From Gracilaria domingensis (lineage: Eukaryota; Rhodophyta; Florideophyceae; Gracilariales; Gracilariaceae), in the NCBI GenBank assembly GCA_022539475.1, contig VCMS01000012.1, positions 434,001-498,000 of the forward strand: DNA of 64,000 nucleotides, written 5' to 3'. The translations under genes and the position numbers were made by a program. Positions within the stretch are counted from its first letter, which is position 1. Each line of letters opens with the position of its first letter. This document shows, piece by piece, positions 1 through 8,062 of the stretch. The notes under the pieces are model-generated. The model had not been told where the DNA came from and searched no databases. It was given only the letters and a program-made list of their open reading frames with translations.

Positions 1-2496
1 TTTTCTAACGTGATTGCGGAAAAGACGAAAGGAGCATTGTCCGCATATCTCATCCGCTCATTTTGGACTTTGCGATTGAGTGATATTTCTGTCCCTGTGG
101 ATCTTTACGATAGCGAGGCTAAGCGACTTCTAGTTGTGAAGGGTACGTGGGAGAAACAGGTTGACATGTTTCGTCGTCATGGGGATCCAGAGCGAACGAA
201 CAGATCGGACATGGAGCTTCGGAGGATACGAGAATACACAGAACAACTACAAAAAGAGAGAGAGATTGTGTTGCGAAGGAAGTGTCGAGTACGTGAAACG
301 TTATCATCAAACAGGGAAAAGTTTTCTGCTGCCTCAGAGAATGATACGAAAGCAACAGTTATTGCGTTCATTCAGGAATGTGTGCTGCCGAAATGTAAGA
401 ACTCTGCCCCAGATGCGATCTTTTGCGCCCGATTCGTGGAAATGCTTCTAGAACTGGATGTTCCGGCCATGGTGTATACAGAATACTTCGAGATATTCTT
501 ACAGATTGTGCCTCTTAGCTTGCGCGGTTGTTCAGAGAATGAGGCATTGGGTCTTTCAGTACTTGTTCGGGAAGTCTTAGGTACTCTGGAAAAATGGAGA
601 AGCAATAGGAAAGCTTTCGAAGCTCAAGCCTCTGACAAGAAAACAAACGGATTCCGAGAGCGCACAGGCGGCGATAACACGAAGCCAATGCGACACGAGC
701 GTTTCTGTCAATGGCTGTTTGATATACATGACAGGCTAACCGACGGCCTTCTCATAGTACTGAAGAGCAATGAATATCTTCATCAACGGAACTCTTTGTC
801 ATTACTAGCAAGTGTCATAGATGTGTACCCCAAAGTTGGAGAACATGCTTCGAAGATCGAAGTCCAGGTCAAAGAACTTTCGCAGTCGAAACTGGAGGAC
901 TTGAGGTTAGTTTCCAATGGAGTGAGAGCCAGACTCCAAGGCGGGAAAGCCAAGCGGCTTCCGAAGCATATTTTCACTCTGCGACCATCTGCTGCGGTGA
1001 CAGATGCTCGAAGTCAGCAGTCTTTGTCTTCTAACGGAAAGGTGGAGAACAAGGAGACGCATGGCCCCACCAAGCCGGCAAGGTTAGCGACCAATACAGC
1101 AAATGGAGAGCGGAGTGAAGCAGGAGCGAATGCGTCTGGGCCTGATGCATCATCCACCGCCAAGGCGCCTGTTGTAAAGCAGGAAGCCATGAAGCTTAAT
1201 CCGAATGCGAAAGAGTTTGTGCCGAAGCCTCATGGGAATGATAGAAAAGATGGAACAAGTTCTAGCAGTGGGAAGAGAAGTCGGGATGACGACACTGGCG
1301 GAAGCTTGGGTGGTGCAAAAGATGACAGGACAGATGGTCCTCCACCATCAAAGAGACCCAGGCCTCATGACAGACTGCCTTCCACAGTTCGCGGAAGCAA
1401 TATTGATCGACGTGATGATGCAACGAAGTCGTCCACCAGAGATGGTTATAGTGACAGACGAGGTGCGGCGGACAAGCCAGGTGCAAAACGCGGAGATATG
1501 AATAGCCGATCGCCGTCTGACCGCAGTGCAAGTGGCGGCAAGCCGCCGAGCAGCTCCGACTATGGTTACGGACGTGATGGAAGTCGAGCAGCAGCCGCCA
1601 AGCATGAAAGCACTCTGCGACCGGTGGGGTCGAAAGATGGGGGACGAGATGATCGTAAGTTGCAGCACCAGGACGGCAGAAAGAAAGGCGGTGAACGAAT
1701 GGTAGATGCGGCTCGTACAGCGACTGGCAGTGGACGGTCTATGGCACCAAAACGTGGTGCGACCGAAGACCCAAAGAGAGGTGGAATTAAGAATGAGCCC
1801 AGACGTGTAATGGATAACGACAAGCGAGAGTTTGGACGATCAAACAATGGAGCGGATCGAAATGACGTAGGCGGCAAAGGGGCGCATTCGTCGAGAAGGG
1901 ACATGAGGAAGAGAGATAATGGTGGGCGTGACAGAGAAGGTCGTTCACCTAGGGAGTCTCTGCGCGCCGAAAGTGATGGGATTCGTCGGCGCGACCATAT
2001 GGGTCGCTACGAGTATGGAAACGGCAACAATGGGCGCGGGGTTCATCATGGTGAGTACAACCGCGGGCCGGACAGAGGACAAATGGACGGCAAGGGACCT
2101 GGGGAACATGGGCGCGATGGCGGACAGGACTCGAGCGCGATGAAGCGGCGACGAGAGTATGGACAGGCGCGAGGGGGGTACTACGACGGAGACGGGCATC
2201 GTGGAAAGCGGTCGCGAGTGGATGACGGACGGTATGGGCGATCAGGAGGTCAGAGAGAGTACTCTGGGGTAGGGCCAGCGCCGGGGTGGATTGAGGAGCG
2301 GCGGGCGGAGGAGAGGAGGCGCGACGGAAGAGACGGAGGAGTGGCTCCGGTGGGGTGGCAGCCGCGGGCGGAGAGGGACTTCGAGCGACGACGCGACGAG
2401 CGTGAGGACGCGTACGATCGTCGTGACGATCGCGGCAGAGGCGACCGACGCGATCGACGCAACCGCGCGAACGCGGCACGTTCCTCACGGCGGTAG
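1..2496 (+). CDS. THO2: THO complex subunit 2 (THOC2/Tho2), C-terminal part
   Basis: The frame is open from base 1, so the gene is cut by the window edge; the first in-frame codons are not a real start. THO2 is the scaffold of the nuclear THO/TREX complex, which couples transcription to mRNA packaging and export. The first ~320 residues match the conserved Tho2 C-terminal domain: the FWTL..SDI.VP opening, then a coiled stretch of E/R/K, then an ALDA-like segment (PDAIFCARFVEMLLEL), and a KSNEYLHQRNSLSLL stretch typical of the family. From about residue 330 the protein becomes a low-complexity tail rich in K, G, S, D and R, ending in RD/ER/RR-type repeats like other THO2 tails. It ends 110 bp from the convergent zinc-knuckle gene. 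The family call is firm; the symbol follows the family name. Confidence 0.9.
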   Translation, partial: FSNVIAEKTKGALSAYLIRSFWTLRLSDISVPVDLYDSEAKRLLVVKGTWEKQVDMFRRHGDPERTNRSDMELRRIREYTEQLQKEREIVLRRKCRVRETLSSNREKFSAASENDTKATVIAFIQECVLPKCKNSAPDAIFCARFVEMLLELDVPAMVYTEYFEIFLQIVPLSLRGCSENEALGLSVLVREVLGTLEKWRSNRKAFEAQASDKKTNGFRERTGGDNTKPMRHERFCQWLFDIHDRLTDGLLIVLKSNEYLHQRNSLSLLASVIDVYPKVGEHASKIEVQVKELSQSKLEDLRLVSNGVRARLQGGKAKRLPKHIFTLRPSAAVTDARSQQSLSSNGKVENKETHGPTKPARLATNTANGERSEAGANASGPDASSTAKAPVVKQEAMKLNPNAKEFVPKPHGNDRKDGTSSSSGKRSRDDDTGGSLGGAKDDRTDGPPPSKRPRPHDRLPSTVRGSNIDRRDDATKSSTRDGYSDRRGAADKPGAKRGDMNSRSPSDRSASGGKPPSSSDYGYGRDGSRAAAAKHESTLRPVGSKDGGRDDRKLQHQDGRKKGGERMVDAARTATGSGRSMAPKRGATEDPKRGGIKNEPRRVMDNDKREFGRSNNGADRNDVGGKGAHSSRRDMRKRDNGGRDREGRSPRESLRAESDGIRRRDHMGRYEYGNGNNGRGVHHGEYNRGPDRGQMDGKGPGEHGRDGGQDSSAMKRRREYGQARGGYYDGDGHRGKRSRVDDGRYGRSGGQREYSGVGPAPGWIEERRAEERRRDGRDGGVAPVGWQPRAERDFERRRDEREDAYDRRDDRGRGDRRDRRNRANAARSSRR

Positions 2497-2606
2497 CGCG
2501 GATATGTTGGATAAATGTGTCTTAACTTGTTTTTTCGTTGTTGGAGCGCTTCCATTGTCGGCGCACGTGAAAAGGGCTGTGGGCTGTGAGAGCTGTACCA
2601 AACAGC

Positions 2607-3224
2607 TCAGTCATCTCCCGAACACGCCATGCAGGTGAGGAAGCCGGTACCCAGGCATCGACTGCAAACCTGGTGTTCCTCGTCGCCTAGCTCCGCGTCC
2701 TCGTCTATCACGCCCCACGCCTTCTTCGCCATGCGCACATGAGCGACGCTCTTGCCGCCAATTCGCCCGTACTCGTCCACCAGGACTTCCTCGCCCTGCT
2801 TGACGTCGAAGAACACCGCTCCTCGGCTCATTCTCTCAACTTTCCTCTTCCCAGCCAGCATGCGTGTGTGCAGCGCGCTGCCGCCGTCGCACTTGGAGCA
2901 CTTGAGCTTGCCGCTGCCGTTACACACACGACAGCGAGAGCGCAAAGCGCAGTTGCGCGCGTTGTGCCCCGTCTGACCACATATGCTACACCGCTGGCGG
3001 TACCAGGTTGATGATGGCAAAGGGCAGCTGCGGACGTTGTGACCTACCTTTCCGCATCTTGAGCACCGGTATACGCGCCTTCTACTCCCCGGTGAGAGCT
3101 TGCATACGGTCTTTGAGGTCGCCTCGGGCGGGGATTGTGGCGTGGGTCCGGCGTGAGTGAAGGCTGCTGGTGCCGCCTCTGGCGATTGGGTGTCATGTGC
3201 GTGTGTGGAGCGCCGATTAGACAT
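2607..3224 (-). CDS. Zinc-knuckle plus DnaJ-type CxxCxGxG zinc protein
   Basis: 205 residues starting at a true ATG (3222-3224). Two CCHC zinc knuckles (CX2CX4HX4C) lie at residues 54-67 and 79-92. They are followed by CxxCxGxG-type pairs as in the DnaJ/BSD2 cysteine-rich domain: C98-C101 with C109-C112, and C187-C190 with C198-C201. About 75 residues separate the two halves of the DnaJ-like site. The first ~50 residues are disordered (S/T/P/A). CCHC knuckles usually bind single-stranded nucleic acid, while CxxCxGxG sites bind unfolded protein or act in thiol chemistry; the combination gives no clear job. No J domain is present. There is no clear transit peptide, so a nuclear or cytosolic place is as likely as the plastid. 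Confidence 0.75.
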   Translation of the reverse strand: MSNRRSTHAHDTQSPEAAPAAFTHAGPTPQSPPEATSKTVCKLSPGSRRRVYRCSRCGKVGHNVRSCPLPSSTWYRQRCSICGQTGHNARNCALRSRCRVCNGSGKLKCSKCDGGSALHTRMLAGKRKVERMSRGAVFFDVKQGEEVLVDEYGRIGGKSVAHVRMAKKAWGVIDEDAELGDEEHQVCSRCLGTGFLTCMACSGDD

Positions 3225-4133
3225 GAGAGCTGGAGTGACTGACTTCTGCTTGCGCGCTTCGTCGGCACCAATTCAGTGGGCGTGGTTCGAGGAGACGACG
3301 TCGAGGCCCCTAGGGTCTCAGAGTTATGCCTGGTCTGTCGCTCAAGCAATGAATCCGTTCGTGCGTGATCGCAGATACTTCTGTGACGCGTAGCCAGTCG
3401 CTCCAGTTGACTTCTGCAAGTTGGACCAGGTTGGACCCCGTCAGTTCGCTTAATGCTGCACGTTTGAGACAACGATAACCAATGCTCAACGGCTACGCGG
3501 AGAACGAAGACCCTCTCATCCTTGCTACCGGTAAATGCACACGGGGTGTTAAGATTGTGCTCTCTTCAACGATTCATGTTCACGTGGCTATACATGCAGG
3601 TACAAGGACCCTGAGGGTCCTTGTGTATAGCACTGTTGTTGTACAATGTACGAACGAGATGGGGAGAGTCATCCATTCACAGCTCCTGGAACAGAGGGAT
3701 GGGTGGAGACGATGGGCCGTTTCGGTTTTTTAAACGTCAAAATAATCTTGGAAACGAATCACCCTATCCCTGTACAAGGGTAGATATAATGAGATATCTC
3801 CTAGATTTAGATAACAGTTGAGACGTCCTATTTGCCTGTCAGACCTGGCGAGAGCTTCTTGAGCTGCGATTCGTCGCCCGCGTACACACGTGGACGCCTC
3901 AGGTCAGCCAATCTCATTTCAATGTCAGTGACTCTGGATTCCGGAGTCTGGAAGCGGGTCGCGAGAATTTTTTGCAGGGCAAGATATCGCATCCCTCACC
4001 GAGTCTGACACGTTATCAACCAAAATGCGAGCAACGCCGCGCTATCATACCATCCCACCATTTCTGTCATCTAGCCCAGGACGAGCGCATCGATGAAGCA
4101 AGTTGTGGGCGTGCGCTCCAGGTACCCTCCACT
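3225..4133. other. Intergenic region, no gene seen
   Basis: Between the zinc-knuckle gene and the MenA-like gene I see only short ORFs with no family features. It contains one perfect hairpin (3602-3624) and should hold the promoters of both divergent genes. The MenA frame is open upstream to 3972 but without an ATG. Confidence 0.6.
3602..3624. repeat. Perfect short inverted repeat
   Basis: ACAAGGACCC and GGGTCCTTGT are exact reverse complements separated by TGA. It lies in the intergenic region upstream of the MenA-like gene. Function unknown; it could be a hairpin in a 5' leader or a protein-binding palindrome. Confidence 0.7.
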
Positions 4134-5195
4134 ATGAGACAGATCGTCCGTAACCGACAAGAAGCAAGCAAGTCTGTTGCTCGGGTTGGACCGCCACCTT
4201 CATCTTTGGCCGCGCCTCTCACGAAGAAGCATCTATGGTTAGCCGCCATCAAACCCCCCATGTACACGGTGGCCGTGACTCCTATGGCTGTTGGATCCCT
4301 GGCTTCCTTTTATCACACCGATCAATTCCAAGCTCAGAAAGCCGTTCTGCTTGTGTCAGCTGCCATACTGACCATTGCATGGCTCAATCTTTCGAACGAT
4401 GCGTTTGATTTTGACACTGGTGTGGATCGAAATAAGAAAGAAAGCATTGTCAATCTACTTGGTGGCACTCGCAAAATGAGACATGTGGTTCTTGTTGTGG
4501 CTAATTTGTTTCTGGTCGTAGCGTTTTTGATGTTTTATGTCTTGTTCAGGAACGATATGGCACCGTTTTACGCCATCGCGATTGCAGTTTTCGAAGGTTA
4601 TATATATCAGAGTCCTCCTTTTCGTCTTAGTTACAAGGGCCTGGGAGAATTGCTTTGTTTCACAGCATTTTTTATTGCAACTACGGCCGCATATTATTCA
4701 CAAGCCAATCCATTCTCATATGAGTCACTCTCGCTTTCAAAACGATTGCTTCTTTTATTTTCGTTGCCATTTCAAGATCAATCCGTGTTGTGTGCCTCCG
4801 TTCTCGTCGCATTTCCAACCTCTTTAATTCTCTTTTGTTCTCATTTTCATCAAGTCCATGACGATGCGGCAGTTGGAAAGCTATCTCCAATTGTTCGCTT
4901 GGGGACGTTTATTGCATCACGAGTGCTTTGTGTACTCATAGGCTTGTTCTTTGTGATGCAAACTTATTTCTTTTATACCGAATCTTTGCCAGTCATTCCT
5001 TTCTTTCTTTCGTTTTTTGCCTTTCCACTCCTGTTCAGTTTGGCATTGTTTGTTTACATGTACCACGATCAACCTACGATTGTGAGAGTGGCAAAGTATA
5101 AGGCTGTTGTTTTTCATTTCGTACATGGTATGTTACTCTCTCTAGGGTATCTATTGCAAGGATTTGACATATTTTCTTTGCAGAACGGCATGTGA
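4134..5195 (+). CDS. menA: MenA/ABC4-like 1,4-dihydroxy-2-naphthoate prenyltransferase
   Basis: UbiA-family membrane prenyltransferase. MenA (ABC4 in plants) joins the phytyl or polyprenyl chain to 1,4-dihydroxy-2-naphthoate in phylloquinone/menaquinone synthesis, the quinone of photosystem I. The frame is open from 3972 but begins there with TTG; the first ATG is at 4134, giving 353 residues. The first Asp motif, NDAFDFDTGVD, is at residues 88-98. A YQSPPFRLSYKGLGE stretch follows, then the second polar motif HFHQVHDDAAVGK (237-249) followed by SPIVRLG, typical of the MenA branch rather than UbiA/COQ2. Many hydrophobic helices follow each motif. About 30 R/S/A-rich residues precede the core and could be an organelle targeting peptide. 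The MenA branch is well supported; plastid location is inferred. Confidence 0.87.
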   Translation: MRQIVRNRQEASKSVARVGPPPSSLAAPLTKKHLWLAAIKPPMYTVAVTPMAVGSLASFYHTDQFQAQKAVLLVSAAILTIAWLNLSNDAFDFDTGVDRNKKESIVNLLGGTRKMRHVVLVVANLFLVVAFLMFYVLFRNDMAPFYAIAIAVFEGYIYQSPPFRLSYKGLGELLCFTAFFIATTAAYYSQANPFSYESLSLSKRLLLLFSLPFQDQSVLCASVLVAFPTSLILFCSHFHQVHDDAAVGKLSPIVRLGTFIASRVLCVLIGLFFVMQTYFFYTESLPVIPFFLSFFAFPLLFSLALFVYMYHDQPTIVRVAKYKAVVFHFVHGMLLSLGYLLQGFDIFSLQNGM

Positions 5196-5485
5196 TCAGT
5201 TGTTTGAAAATATTCCACTGGTTTTCGCATGAGATTGCCAGTCGTTGTGTTGCCGGCTACAAAGATGATTCATCTTGAACTAAACTTGTCGAGTGAGCTT
5301 TGATGTGCTTGAAGAGGACGTATACAAACACATCTGGAACAAGCTCACGAGTTATTCAACATGGGGTATCAATACGACAGGAAGACCAGTTCGATTTTAC
5401 CACGTCGTAGTAAACAGCTTTGATAGAGACCAGCAATACGCAAACATTTTCACCCTGTCCACATGAACAATGCAATACTTCGAGG

Positions 5486-6127
5486 TTAAGGCGCAGGCGG
5501 ACGAAGCCTTCGAAGACACTCCCGTTCATGAGTCATCGCTCGTCCCTGATACTTGTACGCTCTTCCACACCATTGACATTTATATCTGGCGTTTTCTGAG
5601 TTGCGGTGCGCCTTTTCGTCATGCTCACTCTTCTTTGTGACGTTATGAAAGCGTTGTCCACAAATCTGACATTGCAACTTAGGATCCTTCTCATGTACTG
5701 AGCGAATGTGACTCAAAAGACTGCTTCTCTGAGCGTATGATTTGTTGCACTCCAAACATGTGTGGCGCTGTGCGCTCAGCGAAGATGAAGAACCATGCTC
5801 AGACTCCCTATCTTCTTGAAAAGGAGATTGAATTCGATGATGAAGATCCCATGCAGCCCATGTTTCCTCAAAAAAGCTTGATGACTTCTGTGGTCGTGAG
5901 CTTGAAGCGGCTCCGTGTGACGCGATGTTAAGGCGAGTGAGATTGGACGTTTCCATGATCGCGGAAGAAGGGCGTGATGAACGTGAACGACTCGACACTC
6001 TTGACAGCGTGGGAGACTGGGGGCGAGACGGGGGTTCGGCGAAATGGTTTCCGCGATGGTACTCCGCCTGCGAAGCGGGAATTAACCCCTCGCATTGAAA
6101 GCAATGTATCTCGTAGACGTCGTCCAT
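5486..6127 (-). CDS. C2H2 zinc-finger protein
   Basis: 213 residues from a true ATG (6125-6127). Two classical C2H2 fingers lie at residues 124-145 and 153-174. A third, at 184-204, has CX2C...HX3C, so its last ligand is Cys instead of His. An N-terminal C9-X2-C12...H24-X3-H28 could bind a further zinc. The region 30-120 is serine/arginine rich and looks disordered. Tandem fingers at the C-terminus suggest a DNA- or RNA-binding factor; no specific orthologue is recognised. Most likely a nuclear transcription factor. Confidence 0.75.
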   Translation of the reverse strand: MDDVYEIHCFQCEGLIPASQAEYHRGNHFAEPPSRPQSPTLSRVSSRSRSSRPSSAIMETSNLTRLNIASHGAASSSRPQKSSSFFEETWAAWDLHHRIQSPFQEDRESEHGSSSSLSAQRHTCLECNKSYAQRSSLLSHIRSVHEKDPKLQCQICGQRFHNVTKKSEHDEKAHRNSENARYKCQWCGRAYKYQGRAMTHERECLRRLRPPAP

Positions 6128-8062
6128 ATCGATTCACGGGGGATGAAGAAGACCGAGCACAGCTTTATTCGCAGCTTCGTGCGGTCTTGCCAATGACCTA
6201 TTTATGTACCAATTATACAAACGCACAAGCTGCTCCTCTATTTAGGACGGTACCACTAGTGAATGTACGACGGTACCAGCCCTAAATCGTGCACTGGCCA
6301 TCTAAACTCGAGATTCTGCCAAAATTCGATGTTCAAACGTTTTGCGTAGTACTTGGGTGGAACGCCGGCAATCGAGGAGAGAACCGTCAGGAACACATGA
6401 GATTTGTCTTCAGAGTGAGGCTGCCTTATCCATACTTGACTTCGTCCAACGGCTGTTTTTCACGGAGCAAACAGGTCCGCAGAACTCGGTCTCGTTGTGG
6501 CAGCTGCAAAGGAGTTCTGGAATCTATCAAAATGAGCTTTGCCATTGATGGCCCCCGACCTGTCAACTGCTTCAAGACAAATGATGTTTGAAGCAATTGA
6601 GAGGTACAGTGCAGATACCAAAAAACAAGTGTACAAATGGTGCCTCCTCACCGCTGCAATTTGGAAGCGGTGCAGTCTGCTTGATGAGGAGAGACGTTCT
6701 ATCGTACATCATCTAGTTCTCTTACGGTACAAAGCGTACCGTTTGTTGTTGGTCCTTGACAAATGGCGCGCTAGATGATCGCCCGCGAAGAACTGACTTC
6801 GGCCCTTTAGAGATACCACACACAAGCAAATGCATGGGAAGCATAAGTTGTTTGATATTATGATGCTTGGAGCAGGAGGTTTACAGATGACACCACAGGT
6901 GCGCACTGGTGCTGGATGCGAAACCAATTTGGAGGATTAAGCGTTCTCCGTAACATGGCCGTCTTCCTTTCCTCCTCCGTCGCAAGACGACGTGCAGTTA
7001 CCTGGCATTCAATCCATCGAAGAAACACCTTTCCCGGCCTTTCTCCAGTTTTAGAGCGATGGCGATTTGCTGCTGGGCTACAATGGTTTTGGCTTACCCG
7101 CAAACGAATTTGTCCCCGGAAGGTCGAGGTGCATTGTGCTCTTTAATGTGGCAGACATGTACTCATTGATAAGAATGTCATGTTATCAAGAGCCCTCTTT
7201 TTGTCTGTGGTTCATGTTTTCGTTCTCTGCCTGTTACATATGGGGTGTATGACGGTTTCGTTGAACGCCATGGAATCGCTTTATGCTCGAAATGCCTCGA
7301 GACACCAGCTGATCAAGAGTGACTGCTAAGGATTTGTACTAGCCCGCTGCTTCGTCGCGTCGCAAGAGATTTAATGCAAGCTCTAGGATCGGAACCCTAA
7401 GCTTTTGCGCAAATCTGGCAGTATGAACGCGTACAAGAAGCGCAGACCAAGACATGTCTCGTTTGTGTACGTTGCCAGCAATGTGTCATGAGAGCAGCGT
7501 ATAGGCTTGCCTGGACGCGATCGAGCAGTGCGTGAGACATGCGCCTAGAATAGACACTAGGGCTATCTTAAGGATATCTACCACAGGCACGAGAAAAGCG
7601 CGGCTCTTTTTGTTCCCCTGCCAATCTTGGACAGAGTGCTTTTGGACGGACACCTTGTACAGACGACTGCCATCTAAGAAGGTGCTTTCGACGACGTCGG
7701 GTAGGCTTCCCCTTCTCGTCGCCACGGGCGAAATCAAGATTGTGGATCAAGCTATGGAGATTGATTGACTGCTTAAATGAGGAATAATGCAACGTAACAA
7801 ATCAGCTCAATTTTGTTGCGCCCTGTTCAGGGCCACAGCGGCCGTACGTGAACTGACCGAAAATTGGAGTGGGTTCGCTCACCAGTACGGCACCACGGCA
7901 CATCCGCCCCGCGCTCCTCATCGCTCCTTCCGCCTCCTACACGCCAATCGCAGCCAGTGCAGTCGCTCTCCTATATCCAGCCCATCTGCTGGACCTGCCT
8001 TGCCTGCGTCTACCATGCCCTCCAGCGTGCAGCCTTGGTTTTAGACTAACTTGTCGCTCTTG
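6128..8062. other. Intergenic region of 1.9 kb, no gene recognised
   Basis: Only ORFs below 105 codons occur, overlapping on both strands and without domain features. A small hairpin (ACGGTAC/GTACCGT around 6724) is visible. The right end should hold the promoter and 5' leader of the SUN-domain gene; it becomes C-rich just before it (about 7890-8060). Confidence 0.5.
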
